64,000 nt of DNA, from NCBI RefSeq assembly GCF_003033885.1, contig NZ_CP024081.1, positions 452,232 to 516,231 on the forward strand, in the 5' to 3' direction. The DNA is from Pseudomonas rhizophila (GTDB lineage: Bacteria > Pseudomonadota > Gammaproteobacteria > Pseudomonadales > Pseudomonadaceae). The stretch's first letter is position 1. Each line of letters starts with the position of its first letter. The translations under genes were made by a program, and so were the position numbers. Of the stretch, positions 27,437-37,811 are shown piece by piece. The notes beneath the pieces were generated by a model. It saw nothing but the letters and a program-made list of their open reading frames with translations. It searched no databases and was not told the origin of the DNA.

Positions 27437-28936
27437 ATGCCGCACACTAAAGATGATTTTCCCGACGCGCTGTACAGTGCCGCGCAGGTTCGGGCCCTTG
27501 ACGCACAGCTGATTGCGGCAGGCACGACTGGCTTCGAATTGATGCAGCGAGCCGCCCGCGCCACCTGGCGCGCCATTGTCCGGCACTGGCCAGACGCCAG
27601 CGAGCTGACCGTGCTGGCCGGGCATGGCAACAACGCCGGCGACGGTTATCTGGTGGCGACCCTGGCCCGCCGTGCCGGCTGGTCAGTGCGGGTGCTGACG
27701 GTGGGTGAGCCCCGGCGTTTGCAGGGGGATGCCGCCAATGCCCACGCCGAGGCGGTGGCGGTGGGTGTGCCGGTGGAGCCATGGTCGGACGAGTCCGACT
27801 TGCGCGGCGTGCTGCTCGACGCCTTGCTCGGCACGGGATTGAGTGGCGAAGTACGCGAGCCCTACGTTCGGGCAATCGACACCATCAATGTCAGTGGCCT
27901 GCCAGTGGCCGCGGTGGATATCCCTTCGGGGCTGTGTGCCGACACGGGACGGGTGCTGGGTACGGCAGTGACGGCCGACCTGACCGTAACCTTTATCGGC
28001 CTGAAGCTGGGCCTGTTCACAGGCGATGCGGCGGACCGGGTCGGTGAACTGATATTCAATGATCTGCATGCCGATCCCGACATCGTCGAGGCGGCGCCGG
28101 CCACGGCCCGGCTTCTGCAGCCCGCTAATCTGCCGGGTCTGACGCCGCGCGCGCGCACATCCCACAAAGGCAAGTTCGGTCATGTTCTATTGATCGGCGG
28201 CGATCGAGGTTTTGGCGGGGCTATCCAGATGAGCGCCGAGAGTGCCCTGCGTTGCGGCGCGGGGATGGTGTCCATGGCCACTCGCAACGAGCATGTGTCC
28301 GCTGCGCTGACGCGTTTACCCGAAGTCATGGTGCAGGGCACCCACTCAGCAAACCAATTGATGGGGTTGCTTGAGCAGGTCAGTGTGTTGGTGGTGGGGC
28401 CGGGCCTCGGTCAGGCTGCGTGGGGACGTAGCTTGTTGTCGGCGGCGGCCAACGCATTGCTGCCCCAGGTGTGGGATGCCGATGCGCTGAACCTGCTGAG
28501 CAGTGGCGCGGTCAGTTTGCCCGCGCACTGTGTGATCACCCCTCATCCGGGCGAGGCGGCGCGGCTTCTGGGTATCTCCACGGCTCAGGTGCAGGCCGAT
28601 CGTCCGGCGGCGGCCCACGCATTGAGCAAACAATACGCGGCCACAGTGATTCTCAAAGGCGCTGGCAGCCTGATTGCCAGTCCAGACGGTCGCCTGTCGG
28701 TTTGTAGCCAGGGCCATCCGGCCATGGCCACGGCAGGCCTCGGGGATGTACTGGCCGGGGTGGTCGGTGCGTTGCTCGCCCAAGGCATGGATGGCTTTGA
28801 CGCCGCCTGCCTGGCGGTGTGGCTGCATGCCAATGCCGGTGCGCAAGCCGGTCAGTCGGGCCGGGGATTGGCGGCGACCGATCTGATCCCGGCCATTCGT
28901 CAGTTGTTGGAGGAGCATTCACCGTGTCTGAAGTAA
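27437..28936 (+). CDS. nnr: Bifunctional NAD(P)H-hydrate epimerase/dehydratase
   Basis: This 499-residue fusion repairs hydrated NADH and NADPH. The N-terminal epimerase (YjeF_N, residues 1-210) has GHGNNAGDGYLVATLARR and VDIPSGLCADTG. The C-terminal ADP-dependent dehydratase (ribokinase-like, from about 220) has KGKFGHVLLIGGDRGFGGAI, VGPGLGQ, ITPHPGEAARLLG and GLGDVLAGVVGALLAQG. ATG 27437 fits both the family start and the queG divergence. The frame is open far upstream only because it runs antisense to queG. It overlaps tsaE by 13 bp. Confidence 0.95.
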   Translation: MPHTKDDFPDALYSAAQVRALDAQLIAAGTTGFELMQRAARATWRAIVRHWPDASELTVLAGHGNNAGDGYLVATLARRAGWSVRVLTVGEPRRLQGDAANAHAEAVAVGVPVEPWSDESDLRGVLLDALLGTGLSGEVREPYVRAIDTINVSGLPVAAVDIPSGLCADTGRVLGTAVTADLTVTFIGLKLGLFTGDAADRVGELIFNDLHADPDIVEAAPATARLLQPANLPGLTPRARTSHKGKFGHVLLIGGDRGFGGAIQMSAESALRCGAGMVSMATRNEHVSAALTRLPEVMVQGTHSANQLMGLLEQVSVLVVGPGLGQAAWGRSLLSAAANALLPQVWDADALNLLSSGAVSLPAHCVITPHPGEAARLLGISTAQVQADRPAAAHALSKQYAATVILKGAGSLIASPDGRLSVCSQGHPAMATAGLGDVLAGVVGALLAQGMDGFDAACLAVWLHANAGAQAGQSGRGLAATDLIPAIRQLLEEHSPCLK

Positions 28937-29394
28937 CCCTGTACGTGGCGGACGAACAAGCCATGACGCAATTGGGGGCGCGCATTGCGCGTACCACGGC
29001 AGGCCATGGTCTGATTTTTCTGGAGGGCGACCTCGGCGCGGGAAAAACCACCTTGTCCCGCGGCATTATTCGTGGCCTGGGACACGTCGGCGCAGTGAAA
29101 AGCCCTACGTTCACGTTGGTTGAACCCTACGAAATCGGCGACATTCGTGCCTTCCATTTTGACCTGTACCGACTGGTGGACCCTGAAGAGTTGGAATTCC
29201 TCGGTATCCGCGATTACTTCGAAGATGACGCCTTGTGTCTGATCGAATGGCCCCAGAAGGGTGCAGGCTTTTTGCCAAAGCCCGACCTGACCATTACCAT
29301 TGGCGCGCAGAACGGCGGGCGTTCGTTGATACTGACGCCGCAAGGCTCGCGTGGCGAGTCGTGGTGTGCCGCTTTGGCACTGGAAACTAATTGA
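28924..29394 (+). CDS. tsaE: tRNA threonylcarbamoyladenosine biosynthesis ATPase TsaE
   Basis: TsaE (156 residues) is the ATPase that, with TsaB and TsaD, makes the t6A modification at position 37 of ANN-decoding tRNAs. The P-loop is FLEGDLGAGKTTLSRGII. KSPTFTLVEPY and FHFDLYRL follow, and the Walker B-like region is LEFLGIRDYFEDDALCLIEWP. The start is a GTG at 28924 inside the end of nnr, after GGAGGAG. The stop overlaps the amiB start (TGATG). Confidence 0.95.
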   Translation: MSEVTLYVADEQAMTQLGARIARTTAGHGLIFLEGDLGAGKTTLSRGIIRGLGHVGAVKSPTFTLVEPYEIGDIRAFHFDLYRLVDPEELEFLGIRDYFEDDALCLIEWPQKGAGFLPKPDLTITIGAQNGGRSLILTPQGSRGESWCAALALETN

Positions 29395-30824
29395 TGATGG
29401 GGTTTGGTATGCGCTTTCGCGCGGTGGTTGCTGTCGTAGGAATGTTGCTTACGGCACTGGCCGTCGATGCTGTGGCACAGACGAAGGTCAGCAGCGTTCG
29501 TCTGTGGCGGGCGCCGGACAACACTCGTCTGGTGTTCGACCTGACGGGGCCGGTGCAGCACAGCGTATTCACCCTGACCGCTCCGGATCGCCTGGTGATC
29601 GACATCAATGGCGCATCCCTGGGGGCGCCGCTGACAGCCGCCACCGCCAACACGCCGATCACGGCCATTCGCTCGGCTCAGCGCACGCCGACTGACCTGC
29701 GGGTGGTCGTCGATCTGAATAAGGCGGTGACCCCGAAAAGCTTCACCCTGGCGCCCAACGCCCAGTACGGCAACCGACTGGTGGTGGACTTGTTCGACAA
29801 CCCGGGCGATGCCGCGCCACCGCCTGCGCCGCCGACCAAAGTCGCCACAGTGCCGGCGGTGCCGGTCACGCCGACCGAGCCTGCTCTCAAGCTACCGCCG
29901 GCGCCTTCCGGCAAGCGCGATATCATCGTTGTGATCGATGCCGGTCACGGGGGGGAGGACCCGGGTGCCTCTGGCTCGCGAGGGCAGCGTGAAAAGGACG
30001 TGGTGTTGTCCATCGCCCGTGAGTTGCAGCGCCAGGTCAATGGTATGAAGGGCTTTCGCGCGGAGCTGACCCGTACCGGAGACTATTTCATCCCCTTGCG
30101 TGGCCGTACCGAAATCGCCCGCAAGAAGGGCGCGGACCTGTTCGTCTCGATCCATGCCGACGCCGCCCCTTCAAAAGCCGCGTTCGGGGCCTCGGTGTTT
30201 GCCCTGTCTGACCGGGGGGCCACCTCCGAGACCGCCCGTTGGCTGGCTGACAGCGAAAACCGTTCCGACCTGATTGGCGGTGCCGGTAACGTCAGCCTCG
30301 ATGACAAGGACCGCATGCTCGCCGGCGTGCTGCTCGATTTGTCGATGACCGCCTCGCTGACGTCCAGCCTGAACGTCGGTCAAAAAGTCTTGAGCAACAT
30401 TGGACGTGTCACGCCGCTGCACAAGCGACGCGTCGAGCAGGCCGGGTTCATGGTGCTCAAGTCACCGGATATCCCGTCGATTCTGGTGGAAACCGGGTTC
30501 ATCTCCAACGCCAACGAAGCCTCGAAGCTGACATCCTCCAGCCACCAACAGGCCCTGGCCCGTTCCATCAGCAGCGGCGTGCGACAGTTCTTCCAGCAGA
30601 ACCCGCCACCGGGCACCTACATCGCCTGGCTACGAGACTCCGGCAAGATCGCCCAGGGGCCGCGAGACCATCGGGTCAATCCTGGCGAAACCCTGGCAAT
30701 GATCGCGGTGCGCTATCAGGTGTCGCCCGCGTCGTTGCGCAGTGCCAATAATCTCAAGAGCGACGAGCTCAAGATCGGCCAGACCCTGACCATTCCCGGC
30801 AACGAAGTGGTGGTCAAGCAATGA
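29394..30824 (+). CDS. amiB: N-acetylmuramoyl-L-alanine amidase AmiB
   Basis: AmiB (476 residues from ATG 29394) cleaves peptidoglycan crosslinks at the division septum. A signal peptide ([22 protein letters not shown]) leads to an AMIN domain (residues about 35-130) that targets the septum. A Pro/Ala linker follows, then the zinc amidase_3 domain ([13 protein letters not shown] with zinc His and Glu, [17 protein letters not shown]) and a C-terminal LysM ([21 protein letters not shown]). An alternative ATG at 29409 would drop five residues and still give a good signal peptide. The 3' end overlaps mutL by 4 bp. Confidence 0.95.
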   Translation: MMGFGMRFRAVVAVVGMLLTALAVDAVAQTKVSSVRLWRAPDNTRLVFDLTGPVQHSVFTLTAPDRLVIDINGASLGAPLTAATANTPITAIRSAQRTPTDLRVVVDLNKAVTPKSFTLAPNAQYGNRLVVDLFDNPGDAAPPPAPPTKVATVPAVPVTPTEPALKLPPAPSGKRDIIVVIDAGHGGEDPGASGSRGQREKDVVLSIARELQRQVNGMKGFRAELTRTGDYFIPLRGRTEIARKKGADLFVSIHADAAPSKAAFGASVFALSDRGATSETARWLADSENRSDLIGGAGNVSLDDKDRMLAGVLLDLSMTASLTSSLNVGQKVLSNIGRVTPLHKRRVEQAGFMVLKSPDIPSILVETGFISNANEASKLTSSSHQQALARSISSGVRQFFQQNPPPGTYIAWLRDSGKIAQGPRDHRVNPGETLAMIAVRYQVSPASLRSANNLKSDELKIGQTLTIPGNEVVVKQ

Positions 30825-32734
30825 GCGATGAACTGACCGGCAGCACTGCCCGCATCGAACTGCTCAGCCCCCGGCTGGCGAACCAGATCGCTGCCGGTGA
30901 GGTGGTCGAGCGTCCGGCGTCGGTGATCAAGGAGTTGCTGGAGAACAGCCTCGACTCCGGGGCCCGGCGCATCGATGTGGATGTCGAGCAGGGCGGTGTC
31001 AAGCTGCTGCGTGTGCGCGATGACGGTGGCGGCATTCCTGCCGACGACCTGCCGTTGGCCCTGGCGCGCCACGCCACCAGCAAGATCCGCGATCTGGAAG
31101 ACCTCGAGCGGGTCATGAGCCTGGGGTTCCGTGGCGAGGCGCTGGCCTCCATCAGTTCGGTGTCGCGCCTGACGCTCACCTCGCGTACCCGCGAAGCCGA
31201 CCAGGCCTGGCAGGTCGAGACCGAAGGCCGGGACATGGCCTCTCGCGTCCAGCCCGCGGCCCATCCGGTGGGCACCTCGGTGGAAGTGCGCGACCTGTTC
31301 TTCAATACCCCGGCGCGGCGCAAGTTTCTCAAGGCCGAGAAGACCGAATTCGATCATTTGCAGGAAGTCATCAAGCGTCTGGCGCTGGCGCGTTTTGACG
31401 TGGCGTTCCATTTGCGCCACAACGGCAAGACCATCCTCAGCCTGCACGAGGCCCATGATGATGCGGCCCGTGCTCGACGCGTCGGCGCGGTGTGCGGTGC
31501 CGGGTTCCTGGAGCAGGCTCTGCCCATCGAAGTGGAGCGCAATGGCCTGCACCTGTGGGGCTGGGTCGGGCTGCCGACTTTTTCTCGCAGCCAGGCGGAC
31601 TTGCAGTACTTTTACGTGAACGGGCGGGCGGTGCGCGACAAGCTGGTGGCCCATGCGGTGCGCCAGGCCTATCGCGACGTGTTGTTCAACGGTCGGCATC
31701 CAACGTTCGTGCTTTTTTTCGAAGTCGATCCCGCGGTGGTGGACGTCAACGTCCATCCCACCAAGCATGAAGTACGCTTCCGTGACGGGCGCATGGTGCA
31801 CGATTTCCTTTACGGCACCTTGCACCGCGCCTTGGGCGATGTGCGCCCCGAAGATCAATTGGCGGCACCGGCGGCAGTTGCCGGCATGGTCCGGCCAACG
31901 GGGCTGGAGGCTGGCGAATTCGGGCCTCAGGGCGAAATGCGCCTGGCCGCCAACGCACTGCTGGAGCAACCCCAGCCCCAGCCGACCTACAACGCCGCCG
32001 GGACCGGCGCGGGCAGCGGTTACCAGTACCAATACACCCCGCGTGCGCAATCGAGCGTGCCCGCCGCCGAAGCTCAGGCGGCTTATCGCGAGTTCTTCAA
32101 GCCCCTGCCTGAGGCCGGTGCGGCGGCGTTGCCGGACGGCCAGGGTGACATTCCGCCACTGGGTTATGCCCTGGCGCAGCTCAAAGGCATCTATATCCTC
32201 GCGGAAAATGCCCAGGGCCTGGTCCTGGTAGACATGCATGCCGCCCACGAGCGGATCATGTACGAGCGGCTGAAGATCGCCATGGCCAGCGAAGGCCTTA
32301 GCGGGCAACCGCTATTGGTGCCTGAATCCCTGGCGGTCAGTCAGCGTGAGGCCGATTGCGCCGAGGAGCATGTGAGCTGGTTCCAGCGCCTGGGCTTTGA
32401 GCTGCAGCGCCTGGGCCCGGAAACCCTGGCGATCCGGCAGATCCCGGCGTTGTTGAAGCAGGCCGAGGCCAACCGACTGGTCAGCGACGTGCTGGCGGAC
32501 CTGATGGAGTACGGCACCAGCGACCGGATCCAGGCGCACCTGAACGAACTGCTCGGCACCATGGCCTGCCACGGCGCAATCCGCGCCAACCGGCGTCTGG
32601 CCTTGCCGGAAATGAATGGCCTGCTGCGGGATATGGAAAACACCGAGCGCAGCGGCCAATGCAACCATGGCCGGCCGACCTGGACCCAACTGGGCCTGGA
32701 CGACCTGGACAAACTGTTCCTGCGCGGTCGTTGA
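30821..32734 (+). CDS. mutL: DNA mismatch repair protein MutL
   Basis: MutL (637 residues) couples mismatch recognition by MutS to strand removal. The N-terminal GHKL ATPase has [39 protein letters not shown] and [23 protein letters not shown] and [11 protein letters not shown] complete the conserved N-terminal half. A Pro/Gln-rich linker (about 370-430) leads to the C-terminal dimerisation domain. That domain keeps CHGAIRAN but not the DQHAxxER endonuclease motif exactly; it reads [13 protein letters not shown]. Pseudomonas MutL is known to have endonuclease activity. Confidence 0.95.
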   Translation: MSDELTGSTARIELLSPRLANQIAAGEVVERPASVIKELLENSLDSGARRIDVDVEQGGVKLLRVRDDGGGIPADDLPLALARHATSKIRDLEDLERVMSLGFRGEALASISSVSRLTLTSRTREADQAWQVETEGRDMASRVQPAAHPVGTSVEVRDLFFNTPARRKFLKAEKTEFDHLQEVIKRLALARFDVAFHLRHNGKTILSLHEAHDDAARARRVGAVCGAGFLEQALPIEVERNGLHLWGWVGLPTFSRSQADLQYFYVNGRAVRDKLVAHAVRQAYRDVLFNGRHPTFVLFFEVDPAVVDVNVHPTKHEVRFRDGRMVHDFLYGTLHRALGDVRPEDQLAAPAAVAGMVRPTGLEAGEFGPQGEMRLAANALLEQPQPQPTYNAAGTGAGSGYQYQYTPRAQSSVPAAEAQAAYREFFKPLPEAGAAALPDGQGDIPPLGYALAQLKGIYILAENAQGLVLVDMHAAHERIMYERLKIAMASEGLSGQPLLVPESLAVSQREADCAEEHVSWFQRLGFELQRLGPETLAIRQIPALLKQAEANRLVSDVLADLMEYGTSDRIQAHLNELLGTMACHGAIRANRRLALPEMNGLLRDMENTERSGQCNHGRPTWTQLGLDDLDKLFLRGR

Positions 32735-33705
32735 TGAGCCAGTTACCACCTGCGATCTTTCTGATGGGGCCGACCGCAGCCGGCAAGACCGACCTGGCCA
32801 TTGAGTTGACCAAAGTGCTGCCCTGCGAGCTGATCAGCGTCGATTCGGCCTTGGTCTACCGGGGCATGGACATCGGCACGGCCAAGCCGTCAAAAGAGCT
32901 GCTGGCCGAGTTCCCGCACCGACTGATCGACATCCTGGATCCGGCCGAAGCTTACTCGGCAGCGGATTTTCGTCGCGATGCCCTTCAGGCCATGGCCGAC
33001 ATCACCGCCAGAGGCAAGATTCCGCTGCTGGTGGGCGGCACGATGCTGTACTACAAGGCTCTGGTCGAGGGGCTGGCGGACATGCCGGCTGCCGATCCCA
33101 GCGTGCGCGCGCAGATCGAAGAAGAGGCTGCACGCCTTGGCTGGCAAGCCCTGCATGAGCAACTGGCGGTCATCGACCCGGAGTCGGCGGCCCGCATTCA
33201 CCCCAACGACCCGCAACGGCTCAGCCGGGCGCTGGAGGTCTATCGGGTCAGCGGGCAGAGCATGACGGCCCTGCGACAGCGACAATCTGCGCAAAGTACT
33301 GAAGCAGCCGCTTCGGGAATGCAACAATTGCCCTATACTGTCGCCAATCTGGCCATCGCTCCGGCGAACCGGCAAGTGCTGCATCGGCGAATTGAACAAA
33401 GATTCACATTAATGTTGGAACAGGGATTCATAGACGAGGTCGTAGCCCTGCGTGAGCGAAGTGACCTGCATGCCGGGTTGCCGTCTATACGTGCGGTGGG
33501 TTATCGACAGGTCTGGGACTATCTGGACGGCAAGCTGACGTCAGCCGAGATGCAGGAGCGTGGAATCATTGCCACGCGCCAATTGGCGAAACGCCAGTTC
33601 ACCTGGCTGCGGAGCTGGACTGACTTGCATTGGCTTGACAGTCTTGATTGCGACAATCTGCCGCGCGCCTTGAAATACCTTGGGACCATCTCCATATTGA
33701 GCTGA
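32734..33705 (+). CDS. miaA: tRNA dimethylallyltransferase MiaA
   Basis: MiaA (323 residues) adds a dimethylallyl group to A37 of tRNAs reading codons beginning with U. The P-loop is [53 protein letters not shown] and [20 protein letters not shown] follow. The C-terminus ([27 protein letters not shown]) is typical. ATG 32734 overlaps the mutL TGA by 1 bp. As in other gammaproteobacteria it lies directly upstream of hfq. Confidence 0.96.
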   Translation: MSQLPPAIFLMGPTAAGKTDLAIELTKVLPCELISVDSALVYRGMDIGTAKPSKELLAEFPHRLIDILDPAEAYSAADFRRDALQAMADITARGKIPLLVGGTMLYYKALVEGLADMPAADPSVRAQIEEEAARLGWQALHEQLAVIDPESAARIHPNDPQRLSRALEVYRVSGQSMTALRQRQSAQSTEAAASGMQQLPYTVANLAIAPANRQVLHRRIEQRFTLMLEQGFIDEVVALRERSDLHAGLPSIRAVGYRQVWDYLDGKLTSAEMQERGIIATRQLAKRQFTWLRSWTDLHWLDSLDCDNLPRALKYLGTISILS

Positions 33706-33796
33706 GTCCTTGCAATTGCCGTCTATCCTTGGGGGTGTGACGGCCCAAGCCATCTGATTCCGATTTTAATTATTGATCCTTAAAGGAGTGCGGCAC

Positions 33797-34057
33797 ATGT
33801 CAAAAGGGCATTCGCTACAAGACCCTTACTTGAACACTTTACGTAAAGAGAAAGTTGGGGTGTCCATCTATCTGGTCAACGGGATCAAACTGCAAGGCCA
33901 TATCGAGTCTTTCGACCAGTTCGTCATCCTGTTGAAAAACACCGTCAGCCAGATGGTCTACAAGCACGCGATCTCGACAGTAGTGCCTGTGCGTGCGATT
34001 CGTCTGCCTAGCGCAACCGAATCCGAAGCCGGTGACGCTGAACCGGGTAACGCTTGA
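33797..34057 (+). CDS. hfq: RNA chaperone Hfq
   Basis: Hfq (86 residues) forms a hexamer that promotes sRNA-mRNA pairing and, in Pseudomonas, represses translation with Crc during catabolite control. Sm1 ([20 protein letters not shown] with [19 protein letters not shown]) and Sm2 ([13 protein letters not shown]) are intact, including YKH. The C-terminal tail is short, as in all Pseudomonas. ATG 33797 follows AAGGAG, and the 91-bp gap after miaA can hold its own promoter. Confidence 0.98.
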   Translation: MSKGHSLQDPYLNTLRKEKVGVSIYLVNGIKLQGHIESFDQFVILLKNTVSQMVYKHAISTVVPVRAIRLPSATESEAGDAEPGNA

Positions 34058-34069
34058 TAGGAGTCTCCT

Positions 34070-35371
34070 TTGTTCTTTGAGCGCCACGGTGGGGGTGAGC
34101 GGGCCATTCTCGTTCACTTGGATGGACAAGACCCTGAGGCGCGCGAAGATCCGCAGGAGTTTCAGGAATTGGCACTTTCGGCCGGCGCCGAGACCGTCGC
34201 GTTTTTTAACGTGCCGCGTCATCGGCCAACCGCCAAATACCTGATAGGTAGCGGCAAGGTCGAGGAATTGCGCGACCTGGTCAAAACCGAGCAGGTCGAC
34301 CTGGTGATTTTCAATCACATCCTCACGCCCAGTCAGGAGCGTAACCTCGAGCGTGTGTTCGAGTGTCGCGTGATCGACCGGACGGGGTTGATTCTCGATA
34401 TCTTCGCCCAACGCGCCCGTACCCATGAAGGCAAGCTCCAGGTCGAACTGGCCCAGCTTGAGCACATGAGTACGCGCCTGGTTCGTGGCTGGACCCACCT
34501 TGAGCGGCAGAAGGGGGGGATCGGTCTGCGCGGTCCGGGTGAGACCCAGCTGGAAACCGACCGGCGCCTGCTGCGGGTTCGCCTGCGCCAGATCAAGGGG
34601 CGTCTGGAAAAGGTCCGCAGCCAGCGCGAGCAATCCCGGCGTGGCCGCAAGCGTGCTGATATCCCGACGGTTTCATTGGTGGGTTACACCAACGCCGGCA
34701 AATCGACGCTGTTCAATAACGTGACCCAGTCCGATGTCTACGCCGCCGACCAGTTGTTCGCCACGCTCGATCCGACCCTGCGCCGGCTCGATCTGGACGA
34801 CCTCGGGCCGATTGTGCTGGCCGACACCGTGGGCTTCATTCGGCATTTGCCGCATAAGCTGGTGGAGGCTTTCCGGGCTACGCTCGAAGAGTCGAGCAAC
34901 TCCGACCTGCTGCTGCACGTGATCGATGCCGCCGAGCCGGACCGGATGCTGCAGATCGAGCAGGTCATGGTGGTGCTGGGCGAGATCGGAGCCCAGGACT
35001 TGCCGATCCTCGAGGTATACAACAAACTCGATTTGCTCGAAGGCGTGGAGCCGCAGATCCAGCGTGATGCCGATGGCAAACCGCAGCGGGTCTGGTTATC
35101 GGCCCGCGACGGCTCCGGCCTCGACCTGCTCAAGCAGGCCGTGGCGGAGCTGCTGGGCAACGACTTGTTTGTTGGCACGCTGAAGTTGCCGCAACGTTTC
35201 GCTCGGCTGCGGGCCCAGTTCTTTGAACTCGGAGCGGTGCAGAAAGAAGAACACGACGAAGAAGGCGTCTGCCTGCTGGCGGTTCGCCTGCCTCGGACGG
35301 AGCTCAATCGACTGGTCAGTCGCGAAGGGCTGCAGCCGATGGAATTCATCGAGCAACACACTTTGCAATAA
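34070..35371 (+). CDS. hflX: Ribosome-splitting GTPase HflX
   Basis: HflX (433 residues) binds the 50S subunit and rescues stalled ribosomes under stress. The N-terminal HflX domain holds AKYLIGSGKVEEL and a glycine-rich GGIGLRGPGETQLE. The G domain has G1 GYTNAGKSTLFN, G3 LADTVGFIRHLP and G4 YNKLDLL. The start is a TTG (MFFERHGGGER) after AGGAG, 12 bp downstream of hfq. Confidence 0.95.
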   Translation: MFFERHGGGERAILVHLDGQDPEAREDPQEFQELALSAGAETVAFFNVPRHRPTAKYLIGSGKVEELRDLVKTEQVDLVIFNHILTPSQERNLERVFECRVIDRTGLILDIFAQRARTHEGKLQVELAQLEHMSTRLVRGWTHLERQKGGIGLRGPGETQLETDRRLLRVRLRQIKGRLEKVRSQREQSRRGRKRADIPTVSLVGYTNAGKSTLFNNVTQSDVYAADQLFATLDPTLRRLDLDDLGPIVLADTVGFIRHLPHKLVEAFRATLEESSNSDLLLHVIDAAEPDRMLQIEQVMVVLGEIGAQDLPILEVYNKLDLLEGVEPQIQRDADGKPQRVWLSARDGSGLDLLKQAVAELLGNDLFVGTLKLPQRFARLRAQFFELGAVQKEEHDEEGVCLLAVRLPRTELNRLVSREGLQPMEFIEQHTLQ

Positions 35372-35456
35372 AAGCCTGAGAAAGCTGTGTCAGGCATTCT
35401 GTAGCATTGGTCGGCGCGCCGTGGGTGCGTCTTTGCTTTATCAGATGGAGAGCGCT

Positions 35457-36629
35457 ATGGCTTGGAATGAGCCGGGTGGCAACTCGAATAATCAGGATCC
35501 CTGGGGTGGAAAACGTCGTAACAACGGCGACCGCAAGGGGCCACCGGATCTCGACGAGGCCTTCCGAAAGCTGCAGGAAAGCCTGAACGGTTTGTTCGGT
35601 GGTGGTAAGAAACGCGGTGACGATGGTGGTGGCCGTTCGGGCAAGGGTGGCGGTTATGGCCTGCTCGGCATTGGTCTCGTCGTGCTCGCGGCTGTCTGGC
35701 TGTACAGCGCGGTATATGTCGTGGACGAGCAGGAGCAGGCCGTGGTGCTGCGCTTCGGCAAGTACTACGAGACTGTCGGTCCGGGTCTGAACATCTATTT
35801 CCCGCCGATCGACAAGAAGTTCATGGAAAACGTCACGCGTGAGCGTGCCTATACCAAGCAGGGCCAGATGCTCACCGAAGACGAGAACATCGTCGAAGTG
35901 CCGCTGACCGTGCAATACAAGATTTCCAATCTGCAAGACTTCGTACTGAACGTCGACCAACCGGAAATCAGCCTGCAGCACGCCACTGAAAGTGCCTTGC
36001 GTCATGTGGTGGGCTCTACCGCCATGGACCAGGTGCTGACTGAAGGTCGTGAGTTGATGGCCAGCGAAATCAAGGAGCGCCTGCAAAGGTTCCTCGATAC
36101 CTATCGCACCGGTATCACCGTTACCCAGGTCAACGTTCAGAGCGCAGCGGCACCGCGTGAAGTCCAGGAAGCCTTCGATGACGTGATCCGTGCCCGTGAA
36201 GACGAGCAGCGTTCGCGCAACCAGGCCGAGACCTACGCCAACGGCGTCGTGCCGGAAGCCCGTGGTCAGGCCCAGCGCATCATTGAAGATGCCAACGGTT
36301 ACCGCGACGAAGTGGTCTCCCGCGCCAAGGGTGAGGCGGATCGCTTCACCAAACTGGTGAGCGAGTATCGCAAGGCGCCTGAAGTCACCCGCGAGCGTCT
36401 GTACCTGGACACCATGCAGGAAGTCTTCAGCAACACCAGCAAGGTCCTCGTGACCGGCAACAAGAACGGCCAGAGCAATCTGCTGTACTTGCCGCTGGAC
36501 AAGATGGTCGAAGGCGGTCGTAAAACCGGCACGCCACCGTCCAGCACGGCAGCGGCCAGCAATGAAGCCAATGCCCGCGCGGCGGCGGAGCAGCAGCAAC
36601 AGCAAGCACGTACCAGGGAGAGTCGCTGA
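35457..36629 (+). CDS. hflK: FtsH protease regulator subunit HflK
   Basis: HflK (390 residues) is an SPFH-domain membrane protein that with HflC forms a cage around the FtsH protease. A Gly/Asn-rich N-terminus (MAWNEPGGNSNNQDPWG) precedes one membrane helix (GLLGIGLVVLAAVWLYSAVYV, about 65-88). The periplasmic SPFH domain (VVDEQEQAVVLRFGKYYETV) and a coiled-coil region follow. The C-terminus is Ala/Gln-rich. ATG 35457 matches the family start; another in-frame ATG four codons upstream is possible. The stop overlaps hflC by 1 bp. Confidence 0.94.
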   Translation: MAWNEPGGNSNNQDPWGGKRRNNGDRKGPPDLDEAFRKLQESLNGLFGGGKKRGDDGGGRSGKGGGYGLLGIGLVVLAAVWLYSAVYVVDEQEQAVVLRFGKYYETVGPGLNIYFPPIDKKFMENVTRERAYTKQGQMLTEDENIVEVPLTVQYKISNLQDFVLNVDQPEISLQHATESALRHVVGSTAMDQVLTEGRELMASEIKERLQRFLDTYRTGITVTQVNVQSAAAPREVQEAFDDVIRAREDEQRSRNQAETYANGVVPEARGQAQRIIEDANGYRDEVVSRAKGEADRFTKLVSEYRKAPEVTRERLYLDTMQEVFSNTSKVLVTGNKNGQSNLLYLPLDKMVEGGRKTGTPPSSTAAASNEANARAAAEQQQQQARTRESR

Positions 36630-37498
36630 TGAGCAATAAATCGCTGATCGCCCTTATTGTCGGTGTCGTCGTGGCGATCGCTGCCTGGAACTGCTTCTAC
36701 ATCGTGGCTCAGACCGAGCGTGCGGTGTTGCTGCAATTCGGTCGCGTGGTCCAGGCGGATGTCCAGCCGGGCCTGCATGTGAAAGTGCCGTACGTCAACA
36801 AGGTGCGTAAGTTCGATGCCCGCCTGATGACACTGGATGCACCGACACAACGCTTCCTGACGCTGGAAAAGAAAGCCGTGATGGTGGACGCCTACGCCAA
36901 GTGGCGCGTGAAAGATGCCGAGCGCTTCTACACCGCGACTTCCGGTCTCAAGCAGATTGCCGACGAGCGTCTGTCCCGTCGTCTTGAGTCGGGCCTGCGT
37001 GACCAGTTCGGTAAGCGTACGCTGCATGAAGTCGTGTCTGGTGAGCGTGATGCGCTCATGGCCGACATCACTCGTTCGCTGAACGCGATGGCGGAAAAAG
37101 AGCTGGGTATCGAAGTTGTCGATGTCCGGGTCAAGGCCATCGACCTGCCCAAGGAAGTGAACCGCAGTGTGTTCGAGCGGATGAGCACCGAGCGTGAGCG
37201 TGAAGCTCGCGAGCACCGCGCCAAGGGTAACGAGCTGGCTGAAGGCATCCGTGCCGACGCCGATCGTCAGCGTCGCGTATTGCTGGCCGAAGCCTACCGT
37301 GAATCGGAAGAGCTGCGCGGTGACGGTGATGCCCAGGCCGCTGCGATCTACGCCAAGGCCTATGGTCAGGATCAGGAGTTCTACGCGTTCTACCGTAGCC
37401 TGCGTGCCTACCGTGAAAGCTTTGCGGACAAATCCGACGTCCTGGTCCTTGACCCAAGCAGCGACTTCTTCCAGTACCTGGAAAAGTCCAAGCCTTGA
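36629..37498 (+). CDS. hflC: FtsH protease regulator subunit HflC
   Basis: HflC (289 residues) is the partner of HflK. It has an N-terminal membrane anchor (LIALIVGVVVAIAAWNCFYIV) and an SPFH domain (QTERAVLLQFGRVVQADVQP, then IEVVDVRVKAIDLPKEVNRS). A long helical region (REREAREHRAKGNELAEGIR) and a conserved end (DPSSDFFQYL) follow. It is the last gene of the hfq-hflX-hflK-hflC group. Two hairpins follow. Confidence 0.95.
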   Translation: MSNKSLIALIVGVVVAIAAWNCFYIVAQTERAVLLQFGRVVQADVQPGLHVKVPYVNKVRKFDARLMTLDAPTQRFLTLEKKAVMVDAYAKWRVKDAERFYTATSGLKQIADERLSRRLESGLRDQFGKRTLHEVVSGERDALMADITRSLNAMAEKELGIEVVDVRVKAIDLPKEVNRSVFERMSTEREREAREHRAKGNELAEGIRADADRQRRVLLAEAYRESEELRGDGDAQAAAIYAKAYGQDQEFYAFYRSLRAYRESFADKSDVLVLDPSSDFFQYLEKSKP

Positions 37499-37520
37499 TG
37501 CGACGTTGACCTGAAGCACT

Positions 37521-37547
37521 CCGCCCGGCGGCTAAAGCGTCGGGCGG
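37521..37547 (+). terminator. Hairpin after hflC, possible terminator
   Basis: CCGCCCGGCG and CGTCGGGCGG form a GC-rich stem, but no T run follows directly. Confidence 0.5.
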
Positions 37548-37582
37548 GGTGATCCTTTGGGAAAACGTGTGTATGATGCGGC

Positions 37583-37608
37583 AGCCGGGAAATTCCCGGC
37601 TTTTTTGC
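37583..37608 (+). terminator. Intrinsic terminator downstream of hflC
   Basis: GCCGGGAA and TTCCCGGC form a tight stem followed by TTTTTT. The rest of the hflC-hisZ gap (37609-37811) holds one small hairpin (CATGCGC/GCGCATG, about 37719-37739) and no gene I can support. Confidence 0.85.
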
Positions 37609-37811
37609 GTCTGCACGTTCGATTGCGGTTTTTGTTGCAGGCGTCGGGTTGAACGGCTCGACAGGTTTTTCGAGGAAAGTGCTTGGCGAGGCCGACTACA
37701 GGCCATTCGTCACGTTGCTCATGCGCGGGGTTTGCGCATGTGGCGGGCACTTTCTGCTTCACTCAAGGCTTGCCCGAGGGCTGGCCGCCCGGACCATAGG
37801 GGAATGGCGTA

